From an uncultured Eubacteriales bacterium (GTDB lineage Bacteria; Bacillota; Clostridia; Oscillospirales; Acutalibacteraceae): DNA of 15,466 nt. The notes beneath the pieces are model-generated. The model worked only from the letters and a program-made list of their open reading frames with translations. It had not been told where the DNA came from and ran no database searches. A program made the translations under genes and the position numbers. Shown piece after piece: positions 9,388-15,466 of this stretch (positions within the stretch are counted from its first letter, which is position 1; every line of letters starts with the position of its first letter). The stretch is from positions 1-15,466 of the forward strand of contig CAKUZC010000012.1 of NCBI GenBank assembly GCA_934718145.1, given 5' to 3'.

Positions 9388-10704
9388 TTATCTGTCTCTT
9401 ATATTCTTTGTGATATCTTCTACCATAGCCTTTAATTTGGAATCTTTCGAAAGATTTTTTTCGACTTGTTGAAGAGCGTAAACTATTGTTGAATGATCAC
9501 GTCCACCAAATTCTTCCCCTATAGATACAAGCGGCAATTGTGTTATTTCTCTCACTACATACATTGATATCTGCCGTGCATTTGAGATTGCCGCCGATCT
9601 TTTTGATGAACGGATATCTTGTGGAGTTACGCTGAACGTTCTGGCAACTTCTTCTATTATCTTTTCTACCGTTACAGGAGGTGGCTGGTCATTGTTTAAA
9701 ATATCTGATATGGCCATTTGAGCTGTTCTTGTGCCCATTGGTTCTCCTCCCAAAAGGTGATGGGCTTTCATTTTTTTAACTGCACCTTCAAGTTGGCGAA
9801 TGTTTGTTTTCAATTTTTTTGCAATGTACTCACATACTTCATTTGGCATTTTTATGTCTAAAAGCTCTGCTTTCCTTTTGACAATTGCTATCCTTGTCTC
9901 AAAATCGGGGGGTTGTATGTCAGCTATAAGCCCCCATTCAAATCTGGTTCTCAACCGGTCTTCTAGAGTTTGTATCTCTTTTGGAGGTCTGTCTGAAGTG
10001 AGAACAATTTGTTTTTTAGCTTCGTAAAGAGTGTTAAACGTATGGAAAAATTCTTCTTGAGTGGAATCTTTCCCCGCTATGAATTGAATATCATCTACCA
10101 GAAGTATATCTGTTTTTCGGTACTTTTGATGAAATTCACTTGTTGTATTTTTTCTTATGGATTCAATAAGTTCGTTGGTAAAATCGTCACCTTTTATATA
10201 CAGAAAAGTCTTGTCAGGATTGCTCTTTTTAATATCGTTGCAAATAGCATAAAGTAAGTGCGTTTTTCCCAATCCTGAGTTTCCGTAAATGAAAAGGGGA
10301 TTGTATGCTCCCGCAGGATTTGCTGCAACAGCTAGCGCCGCTGCGTGTGCGAATTTGTTTGAAGATCCGACTATATACGTGTCGAACGTAAATTCATAAT
10401 CTGAGTCTATTGCAAGGGTTTGGTCACTTTTTTTTCCGGATTCATTTATTTCGTCCGGAGTCGAAAAACAGATGTCTATTCCTGACCCGAAAATTTCCCT
10501 AAAAGCGTCATTCAAGAGTAAACGATAGCATCTGTTTAATGTTTGTCTGTGAAATTCATTTGGAACCATAAGTACTGCTTTTCCTCTTTCGAAGTCTAGC
10601 TTTACCGGTTCTATTCTGCTTATCCATGTTTTGTAAGCCACGTCCGTAATTCGGGTTTTACAAAAATCACAAATAAGATTCCATGCCTCATTAAAAGAGT
10701 TCAT
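9388..10704 (-). CDS. dnaA: Chromosomal replication initiator DnaA
   Basis: DnaA is the AAA+ initiator that binds boxes at oriC, melts the duplex and recruits the helicase. Its 438 residues are of normal length. Domain I spans about 1-80 (WISRIEPV), followed by a short linker. Domain III carries Walker A GNSGLGKT (141-148), Walker B ILLVDDIQF (200-208), sensor I LTSDRPP (235-241) and the box VII region LEDRLRTRFEWG (247-258). Domain IV has the helix-turn-helix signature FGGRDHSTIVYA (399-410); the position after DH is Ser, where E. coli has Thr435. The ATG has GGAGG twelve bases upstream, a long spacing. The gene has its own promoter and is read away from the kinase cassette. Confidence 0.98.
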   Translation of the reverse strand: MNSFNEAWNLICDFCKTRITDVAYKTWISRIEPVKLDFERGKAVLMVPNEFHRQTLNRCYRLLLNDAFREIFGSGIDICFSTPDEINESGKKSDQTLAIDSDYEFTFDTYIVGSSNKFAHAAALAVAANPAGAYNPLFIYGNSGLGKTHLLYAICNDIKKSNPDKTFLYIKGDDFTNELIESIRKNTTSEFHQKYRKTDILLVDDIQFIAGKDSTQEEFFHTFNTLYEAKKQIVLTSDRPPKEIQTLEDRLRTRFEWGLIADIQPPDFETRIAIVKRKAELLDIKMPNEVCEYIAKKLKTNIRQLEGAVKKMKAHHLLGGEPMGTRTAQMAISDILNNDQPPPVTVEKIIEEVARTFSVTPQDIRSSKRSAAISNARQISMYVVREITQLPLVSIGEEFGGRDHSTIVYALQQVEKNLSKDSKLKAMVEDITKNIRDR

Positions 10705-10747
10705 GATAAAGGAAAACCTCCGATTGTATTAAATTCATTATAATAGA

Positions 10748-10776
10748 ATTATACCCTTTTTTTTAAAAGTTTTCAA
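10748..10776 (-). promoter_or_regulatory. dnaA promoter, overlapped by a DnaA-box-like 9-mer
   Basis: On the minus strand TTGAAA (plus 10771-10776) and TATAAT (10748-10753) are separated by exactly 17 bases, and the predicted start is about 36 bases before the dnaA ATG. The -35 lies within TGTTGAAAA (10770-10778), the same 9-mer that clusters at the origin, so DnaA could repress its own promoter there. Confidence 0.75.
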
Positions 10777-10825
10777 CATGCTTTTACTCATAGTTTAAAA
10801 CTACATTTTAAATTTTAGATTTATA

Positions 10826-10854
10826 TTGACAATTTTTATGAATAGATGTAATGT
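10826..10854 (+). promoter_or_regulatory. Promoter of the kinase cassette
   Basis: A perfect -35 TTGACA (10826-10831) is followed after 17 bases by TAATGT (10849-10854), a weak -10. It lies about 50 bases upstream of the kinase start and is divergent from the dnaA promoter. The weak -10 might mean regulated use. Confidence 0.5.
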
Positions 10855-10903
10855 TATTATGTGGTGTTTTTATAATAATTATAAAGGAGGGGAGTGAGTA
10901 TGC

Positions 10904-12196
10904 TTGGGTAAAACAGTTGATTGTAATTTTAAAGCTCTGGAAGAAAGTGCTTTAAGAAATTTTGGTTCGGAAGAGTATGACGAATATATTGAGAGTTGTA
11001 AAAAAATTGCAGTGGAACTTTCAGAAGAAATAGAAAGGGCTAGTAAGTATAAGAAAGAATTTGAAGAACTAAAAAAACGTATGGAAACTGATACTAAGTT
11101 GCGTAGTAAATTTAGTGACTTAAATTCAGCAATTAGATATGTACCCTCATGTGCCAGAGATCCTTCAGACGTGAAGTTGGGTAAGCATCAAAAAAATACA
11201 GGTGTTTTCTTGTGGTACAATGGCTATAATCCTATTGAATTTTTAGGAAAAGGAGCAAATGGAGTAGTATGGAAGTGCACTAAAAAAGATGGTAAAGAAT
11301 TTGTGGCTAAAGTAACGTGTAACCAGAAGTTTGGCCCATTTAAAGTAGATGCTGTGAAATCAGAAAGAAATGTAAATGAAGAGCTTAACAAAATTGTAGA
11401 TTCTAGTGAAACTAAAGATAAAAGTGTGAAGTATTTGTTAACTTATGAAAATAAAACAGCAAGAAATTCCGGTGCGGATTCCAGAGAAATATTTGAATCT
11501 GAGTATGCCAAAGAAGGCGATTTAAGTAATTATGCTAAAAAACTAAAAGGTAAATTTTCGTTATCTGACATAATTCGTATGACCAAACAAGGTGCAAAAG
11601 GATTAAAAATTTTGCATGATGCGGGATACTCTCATAACGATGTTAAGCCTGAAAACATGTTGATAATAGAAAGAATTGCTCAAAAAATGACAGGTGACAA
11701 ATTTGAAAGCAATTGTTCTGGATCAAGTACCAATAAATCAAGTATACCCGATTCTAAAATTTCTGAAGGTGATTCTGATAAAGCTTTAAAAATTGCTGAT
11801 TTTGGCGCAATGACAAAAATAGATGATACAAAAAAAGTATTTGCAAACAAACATTTTTGTGCGCCTGACTGTTATAAATTAAGTGAGGAAGCGGTTGGAA
11901 AAAGGGATGTTTATTCTTTAGGTTTATGTGCGCTTTACTTTTTATTTGGAGGAAAGAGTGCCAGTTATCACAAAATTGCAAAGGATTTAACTGTAAAGTA
12001 CAAAGATAATATAGAAAGCTTTATCATTGACAATTCACTTAACCAGAAATATGGAGATGATATTATATTGCATAAATTTTTGCAAGTCATTCAAAAAATG
12101 GTTAAATCTGATCATAATGAAAGAATAGATATAGAGAAAGCGGTACCGGAACTGAAAGAATTAACTAACCCACAAAAAAATATAGGAGGAGTTTAA
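10904..12196 (+). CDS. Hanks-type serine/threonine protein kinase, soluble, with N-terminal helical extension
   Basis: The 430-residue product is a eukaryotic-like protein kinase with its key residues in place: glycine loop GKGANG (115-120), ATP-anchoring Lys136 in FVAKV, a candidate partner Glu159/160, catalytic loop HNDVKPEN (244-251) with Asp246 and Asn251, DFG (299-301), an APE-like APD (320-322) and the helix-F Asp335. The Arg before the catalytic Asp is Asn, so it is a non-RD kinase that may not need activation-loop phosphorylation. Residues 1-100 are charged and helical, possibly coiled coil. About 40 Ser/Lys-rich residues (255-294) are inserted between the catalytic loop and DFG. No membrane segment or PASTA repeat is present, unlike PrkC/PknB. 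The start is TTG (10904-10906) behind AGGAGGGGAG. The next gene follows after one base. Substrate unknown. Confidence 0.88.
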   Translation: MGKTVDCNFKALEESALRNFGSEEYDEYIESCKKIAVELSEEIERASKYKKEFEELKKRMETDTKLRSKFSDLNSAIRYVPSCARDPSDVKLGKHQKNTGVFLWYNGYNPIEFLGKGANGVVWKCTKKDGKEFVAKVTCNQKFGPFKVDAVKSERNVNEELNKIVDSSETKDKSVKYLLTYENKTARNSGADSREIFESEYAKEGDLSNYAKKLKGKFSLSDIIRMTKQGAKGLKILHDAGYSHNDVKPENMLIIERIAQKMTGDKFESNCSGSSTNKSSIPDSKISEGDSDKALKIADFGAMTKIDDTKKVFANKHFCAPDCYKLSEEAVGKRDVYSLGLCALYFLFGGKSASYHKIAKDLTVKYKDNIESFIIDNSLNQKYGDDIILHKFLQVIQKMVKSDHNERIDIEKAVPELKELTNPQKNIGGV

Positions 12197-12197
12197 T

Positions 12198-13022
12198 ATG
12201 ACAATGTATGATAAAGATAATAAAGAAGTGATATTGCCTGATCCTTATGAAGTAGGAGCAGGAGGAAACAAAGGAAATATCATTGCTTATGGTGGAAGAG
12301 TATGGAAGTTTTTGAACGATATGAAAACAGTACCTTCTAAAACACTGGAAAAAATACCGGGACATTACGACAAACTTTTGAAAAAAGCAGAAAAGATATT
12401 AACAAAATATGGAAATGGTTTAAAACCTAATGAAAACGCAGCTATAGGTTTTAATGGTACACCTGCTCCCAAAGAACTTGCAGAAGAGTGCTATAAATAT
12501 GTTAAGTGTGGAAATAATGAAGAGAGAGTGGAAATGATAAGAAAACTTGCGGAACAGCTTATGGAATGTATGCAGCAAGTTACAGCAAATGTTTTGTATG
12601 ACAATGAGAATATGAAAAATGGTACTGATGATAGGGGTGTAGATTATCCGGAATATGAAGTTGTCAAGTTAGATGGTAAAGCTTGGGAAAATACTGAAAC
12701 TGTTCTTTTTAAGGGATATATAAACACTAAGACAGTAATTTTGGGTAAGTGTGTAAAAATACTTTCTAAAGAAACTTTTGTAAATTGTCGAAATCTTAAT
12801 GAAATAATAGTTGAGACCAGTGATTTAAACGTTGAAGAAAATTGTATTGTTGATTGTCCAAATCTTAAGAAAGATGGAATAAAAAAAGGTTCAGGAGGTT
12901 CTGATAAAGCTGTAAAAAAAATAATAGACGCTATGAACGCTTCGAAAGAAGCTGTGAAAGAAGTTACAGAAAAAACTGAGAAAAAAGCTAAAGTTGCCGA
13001 AGGTAGCGTAGCACCCGAATAA
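12198..13022 (+). CDS. Unrecognised protein with a short BspA-like leucine-rich segment, kinase partner
   Basis: The 274 residues have no recognisable full-length family. Residues 1-45 contain a Gly-rich stretch (GAGGNKGN) that is not a P-loop. Residues 50-135 are helical and charged. Residues about 176-224 resemble one to two BspA-type leucine-rich repeats (KTVILGKCVKILSKETF, then NCRNLNEIIV and NCIVDCPNL). The C-terminus (235-274) is Lys/Ala/Glu-rich and probably helical. No signal peptide or membrane segment is visible, so it appears cytoplasmic, or exported by a route without a classical signal. The ATG lies one base after the kinase stop, with AGGAGG eight bases upstream inside the kinase gene, so the pair is probably co-translated. 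A substrate or scaffold of the kinase is a guess from context only. Confidence 0.8.
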   Translation: MTMYDKDNKEVILPDPYEVGAGGNKGNIIAYGGRVWKFLNDMKTVPSKTLEKIPGHYDKLLKKAEKILTKYGNGLKPNENAAIGFNGTPAPKELAEECYKYVKCGNNEERVEMIRKLAEQLMECMQQVTANVLYDNENMKNGTDDRGVDYPEYEVVKLDGKAWENTETVLFKGYINTKTVILGKCVKILSKETFVNCRNLNEIIVETSDLNVEENCIVDCPNLKKDGIKKGSGGSDKAVKKIIDAMNASKEAVKEVTEKTEKKAKVAEGSVAPE

Positions 13023-13036
13023 TTAGTGATATAAAT

Positions 13037-13067
13037 AGGACGCTGAAAAAAAGTAAGCGTCTTTTTG
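13037..13067 (+). terminator. Intrinsic terminator of the kinase cassette
   Basis: GACGCT (13039-13044) pairs with AGCGTC (13056-13061), extended by a G-T and an A-T pair, around an A-rich loop, followed by TTTTT. It lies 14 bases after the stop of the leucine-rich protein gene and just before the rpmH promoter, so it isolates the cassette from the rpmH operon. Confidence 0.85.
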
Positions 13068-13076
13068 TAAGTAAAG

Positions 13077-13105
13077 TTGACATTAATGAAATATTTGTTT
13101 ATACT
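13077..13105 (+). promoter_or_regulatory. rpmH promoter
   Basis: TTGACA (13077-13082), 17 bases, TATACT (13100-13105): a near-consensus vegetative promoter. The start is expected near 13112, giving a leader of about 60 bases before rpmH. Confidence 0.85.
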
Positions 13106-13174
13106 TAACTGGGAGATTTGTTAAAGTATAGATAATGTACTTAATATAATTTTTAAAGTTACGGAGGAATGGTA

Positions 13175-13309
13175 ATGTTTAGGACTTATCAACCCAAAAA
13201 GCTCCACAGAAAAAAAGAACACGGATTCAGAAAAAGAATGTCCACCCGCAGCGGTATAAAGGTTCTTGCACGCAGGAGAGCAAAGGGCAGAAAAAGATTA
13301 ACTTATTAA
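13175..13309 (+). CDS. rpmH: 50S ribosomal protein L34
   Basis: A 44-residue, very basic protein beginning [20 protein letters not shown] and continuing with the L34 signature [19 protein letters not shown]. The family length and the whole pattern match; the second residue is Phe where Lys is usual. L34 is a structural protein of the large ribosomal subunit. The ATG at 13175 has GGAGG seven bases upstream; an in-frame ATG at 13169 is too close to that site. Its place upstream of rnpA is conserved across bacteria, but here the kinase cassette separates it from dnaA. Confidence 0.97.
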   Translation: MFRTYQPKKLHRKKEHGFRKRMSTRSGIKVLARRRAKGRKRLTY

Positions 13310-13344
13310 TCTGGCAGAGTCAGGCCGGAGGAGAACTTGTTCTA

Positions 13345-13377
13345 AAAATAAGACCTTTACGGGTCTTTATTTTTTTG
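13345..13377 (+). terminator. Terminator or attenuator between rpmH and rnpA
   Basis: AAGACC (13350-13355) pairs with GGTCTT (13362-13367) around TTTACG, and is followed by TATTTTTTT. It would end much of the rpmH transcript, leaving partial read-through into rnpA, in line with the much higher need for L34 than for RnpA. A further small hairpin precedes it (CTGGC 13311-13315 with GCCGG 13324-13328). Confidence 0.7.
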
Positions 13378-13401
13378 GAATTCCAAAAAGGATATTGTAG
13401 T

Positions 13402-13752
13402 ATGAAAAAAGACACCGTAATAAAAGAAAATCGTGATTACAGAAGAGTATACACTAAGGGAAAATCTGAAGTTTCACCGAGTCTCGTCACATATGTTTTA
13501 AAAAACAGACTGAAAAAAACGCGGATAGGAATAACAACCGGTAAAAAAATAGGAAATGCAGTTCATCGAAATCGTGCCAGAAGGGTAATCAGAGCGGCTT
13601 TGCGTGACTTAAATCCTATTTTTAAGAGAGGGTATGATATAATTTTTACCGCTCGAGCTAAAACAACATTCGTTAAGATGCAGGTTGTCAAAAAAGATAT
13701 GCAGAGACATTTTGAACTTATGGGTATTTTGAATGAAAAAAATTGTAATTAA
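13402..13752 (+). CDS. rnpA: Ribonuclease P protein component
   Basis: RnpA is the protein cofactor of RNase P, which trims the 5' leader of tRNA precursors together with the rnpB RNA. The 116-residue basic product has the family opening IKENRDYRRVYTKGKS, the central RIGITTGKKIGNAV and the RNR signature HRNRARRVIRAAL, followed by the typical GYDIIFTAR strand. An in-frame TTG at 13375 would lie in the T-run of the preceding terminator and lengthen the protein by nine unusual residues. ATG 13402 has AAGGA ten bases upstream and gives the family N-terminus. Its 3' end overlaps yidD by 20 bases. Confidence 0.96.
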   Translation: MKKDTVIKENRDYRRVYTKGKSEVSPSLVTYVLKNRLKKTRIGITTGKKIGNAVHRNRARRVIRAALRDLNPIFKRGYDIIFTARAKTTFVKMQVVKKDMQRHFELMGILNEKNCN

Positions 13753-13948
13753 ACTCATAGTATTTTATCAAAAATATCTGTCTCCTATTAAAAAACCTTG
13801 TTGTAGATTTGTTCCCACATGCTCTCATTATGCATTGGAGGCAGTTGAACGTTTTGGAGCGGCAAAGGGTTTGTGGCTTTCACTCAAGAGGGTAATTCGT
13901 TGTAATCCTTTTTGCAAAGGTGGTTATGACCCAGTTCCGAAAAAGTAG
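13733..13948 (+). CDS. yidD: Membrane protein insertion efficiency factor YidD
   Basis: YidD is a small membrane-associated protein found between rnpA and yidC, thought to assist YidC-dependent insertion. The 71 residues carry the family pattern: an amphipathic N-terminal helix (KLIVFYQKYLSP), the Cys-rich CCRFVPTCSHYALEAVE segment and the CNPFCKGGYDPVP ending. Length is within the family range. The ATG lies inside the last codons of rnpA (20-base overlap) and has only a weak ribosome binding site, so translation is probably coupled. Confidence 0.95.
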   Translation: MKKIVIKLIVFYQKYLSPIKKPCCRFVPTCSHYALEAVERFGAAKGLWLSLKRVIRCNPFCKGGYDPVPKK

Positions 13949-13963
13949 AAAATTAAATTTTTG

Positions 13964-13991
13964 TTGCTATTATTGTATTTTGTGATAAAAT
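13964..13991 (+). promoter_or_regulatory. Putative promoter upstream of yidC
   Basis: TTGCTA (13964-13969), 16 bases, TAAAAT (13986-13991) with a TGA in front that makes an extended -10. It lies in the 91-base gap after yidD and would let yidC be expressed independently of rpmH-rnpA. Moderate match. Confidence 0.45.
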
Positions 13992-14039
13992 TTAAGTAAA
14001 AGTTATAGAGCTATTAAAACGTAAAAAGGAGTTTTTAAT

Positions 14040-14969
14040 TTGGGTTTTTTATTTGATTTTTTAAGCAGTACATTTGGTTATATACTGTGGTTTTTCTTTG
14101 ATGCTGTAAGCAATTATGCTTTAGCGATAACTTTATTTGCTCTCGTTATAAACGTATTGATGTTTCCAATAGCAATAAAAAGGCAGCAAACTACCGCAAG
14201 AAATGCCAGACTTGCAATCAAACAGCAAGAACTAAAGAAGAGATATGAAAAAAATCCTAAGAAATATAATGAGGAAATAGCACGTCTTTACGAAAAAGAA
14301 GGCGTAAATCCGATGAGTGGTTGTTTTGCAACTTTGGTTCTTCCTTTGATACTTTGGAGCGGAATCTATGGAGCTGTGACAAAACCTCTTCAGAACACAC
14401 TTCATATTTCGCCCGATAAAGTAGCTTCAGCAGTTGCAGTTTTACCTCAAACTGAAGAACTCAGCGGAAAAATTACCAAGGGTTATGAGCAACTTCAACT
14501 TGTTCGTCATTTTCCGGCAGTTAAAGATAAATTAACTATGTTAAACAGTGAAGAATTAGCCGACATAGAAGAATATAGTTCCGGGTTTAATTTTATGGGA
14601 CTTAATCTTCTGGGAACTCCAAAAGGAACTGATTTTTCACAAATGCTCTGGATTATACCAGTTCTTTGCTTTGCAAGTTCCGCTCTTACTATGTACATAG
14701 GCCAAAGGATGATGGGTACGCAAAATCAAATGCAAGGTTGTGCAAAATTCACTCCCTATTTTATGCTTTTATTCACCGCTTATATTGCATATACAATTCC
14801 GGCGGCAGTTGGACTTTATTGGATTATCAATTCACTTTTCGGAGCAGTTCAGAGCATTGTTTTGAACAAATTTTATAATATCTATACAATGAATGCTCAT
14901 GATGAAGCTGCAAGATTTGCTTTACTTAAAGTTCAGGAATCCTCTGTAAAAAATCTGAAAGATGAATAA
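14040..14969 (+). CDS. yidC: Membrane protein insertase YidC/Oxa1
   Basis: YidC inserts membrane proteins alone or with the Sec translocon. The 309-residue product has the Gram-positive layout of about five hydrophobic segments: one near 26-46, a charged cytoplasmic hairpin (about 47-95, LKKRYEKNPKKYNEE, LYEKEGVNPMSGC), then helices near 96-112, 204-222, 240-258 and 260-276, ending in a short basic-acidic tail. VNPMSGC and AVGLYWIINSLFG are family signatures. There is no lipobox. Asn38 stands where Escherichia coli Arg366 and the Bacillus SpoIIIJ groove Arg align (five residues before the FP/YP proline). The start is TTG (14040-14042) behind AAGGAG at eight bases. An oddly long polar loop (about 115-200) separates the second and third helices. 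Confidence 0.95.
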   Translation: MGFLFDFLSSTFGYILWFFFDAVSNYALAITLFALVINVLMFPIAIKRQQTTARNARLAIKQQELKKRYEKNPKKYNEEIARLYEKEGVNPMSGCFATLVLPLILWSGIYGAVTKPLQNTLHISPDKVASAVAVLPQTEELSGKITKGYEQLQLVRHFPAVKDKLTMLNSEELADIEEYSSGFNFMGLNLLGTPKGTDFSQMLWIIPVLCFASSALTMYIGQRMMGTQNQMQGCAKFTPYFMLLFTAYIAYTIPAAVGLYWIINSLFGAVQSIVLNKFYNIYTMNAHDEAARFALLKVQESSVKNLKDE

Positions 14970-15093
14970 TTTTTTAGAGTCATTGAAATTTAAATTTTAT
15001 TTATTTGGATTAATTTATTGGACAAATTTTAATAATTAAATTAAAATGATATATATTTAATTGTTTTTGTGTTTTTGGAGGGGTATTTATTTT

Positions 15094-15466
15094 ATGTTGA
15101 ACGAAGTGTTTGCTTCAGATGAAACCGTTGCTTTGGCTAAGGAAAAGGCTTGTAAGATGCTGGGAGTATCAGAAGATAAGGTAGATTTTGAGATTCGCCA
15201 ATTTCCGTCCAAGAAAGTTTTCGGAATGTTCGGAGGAAAACTAGCTCAGGTTAGAGCTACTCTTAAAAAAACAGAGGCTCAAAAGGCTGCTGAATTCTTG
15301 AAAGAAGTTTTTTTCTATATGGGTATGCCGGAGCTTGATATAGAGATTTTAAGCGACAAAAAATTTGAATGTGAAATTAAAATTACAGGTGATGACATAG
15401 GATACATCCTTGGCAAACATGGTGAAACATTGGATGCACTCCAATATATAACAACTTTGGTTGCAA
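15094..15466 (+). CDS. jag: Jag/KhpB RNA-binding protein, N-terminal part (cut by window end)
   Basis: Partial: 124 codons are visible and the frame is still open at the window edge. The Jag-N domain spans about residues 5-55 (ALAKEKACKMLGVSEDKVDFE, then FGMFGGKLAQVRA). A linker follows, and then the KH domain, with ITGDDIGYILGKHGETL carrying the GxxG loop (GKHG). An R3H domain is expected beyond the window. The KH-R3H protein binds RNA and forms a pair with KhpA in other Firmicutes, affecting cell division and elongation. Position directly after yidC is conserved. The ATG has GGAGGGG ten bases upstream. A possible promoter (TTGGAC 15018-15023, 18 bases, TAAAAT 15042-15047) lies in the 124-base gap after yidC. 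Confidence 0.95.
   Translation, partial: MLNEVFASDETVALAKEKACKMLGVSEDKVDFEIRQFPSKKVFGMFGGKLAQVRATLKKTEAQKAAEFLKEVFFYMGMPELDIEILSDKKFECEIKITGDDIGYILGKHGETLDALQYITTLVA

Noticed and set aside
12255..12290. Gly-rich GAGGNKGN in the leucine-rich protein as a nucleotide-binding loop or a second kinase glycine loop
   Set aside because: It lacks the GK[ST] ending of a P-loop, and no downstream kinase Lys, HRD or DFG motifs follow.
13106..13174. Riboswitch or other structured RNA in the rpmH leader
   Set aside because: Only a weak AT-rich hairpin (TTAAAGTA with GTACTTAA) is visible in about 60 bases, without a known aptamer pattern or terminator.

Overview
The window is a chromosomal replication-origin region of a low-GC Gram-positive bacterium. 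By eye G+C is about one third. The order dnaA-dnaN-yaaA-recF-remB-gyrB-gyrA on the minus strand and rpmH-rnpA-yidD-yidC-jag on the plus strand is the classic Firmicutes origin layout. RemB, a YidC without a lipoprotein signal and the GyrB motif PLWGKMLNV fit class Clostridia, probably the Oscillospirales/Ruminococcaceae side. That placement is inference from motif style; no database search was run.

Left part (1-9122): the 3' end of an unrecognised plus-strand gene meets gyrA at a bidirectional terminator. Leftward from the origin run dnaN, yaaA, recF, remB, a small zinc-ribbon membrane protein, gyrB, an acidic two-helix membrane protein resembling the YcxB family, and gyrA. The genes from dnaN to gyrB are tightly packed, with stop/start overlaps. 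A clear promoter lies in the 208-base gap after gyrB.

Origin (9123-9387, between dnaN and dnaA): this gap has the parts of a basal unwinding system. There is a cluster of related 9-mers (core TGTTGAAAA, one TGTGGAAAA), a G-rich spacer, a run of TAG/TAA trinucleotides that fits the DnaA-trio, and an AT-rich stretch next to dnaN. Classical TTATCCACA boxes are absent.

Right part (10705-15466): dnaA and rpmH normally face each other directly. Here a two-gene cassette with its own promoter and terminator sits between them. It encodes a soluble Hanks-type protein kinase with intact catalytic residues and a 274-residue protein with a short BspA-like leucine-rich segment. After its terminator come rpmH (ribosomal protein L34), rnpA (RNase P protein), yidD and yidC (membrane insertion) and the start of jag/khpB (RNA binding), which runs off the window.

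The core genes cover initiation (DnaA), the sliding clamp (DnaN), recombination repair (RecF), supercoiling (GyrA/GyrB), RNA maturation (RnpA), translation (L34) and membrane protein insertion (YidC/YidD). The kinase cassette is the accessory element and the main candidate for new biology. The ATA-initiated zinc-ribbon gene and the unusual box sequence at the origin are secondary points of interest.
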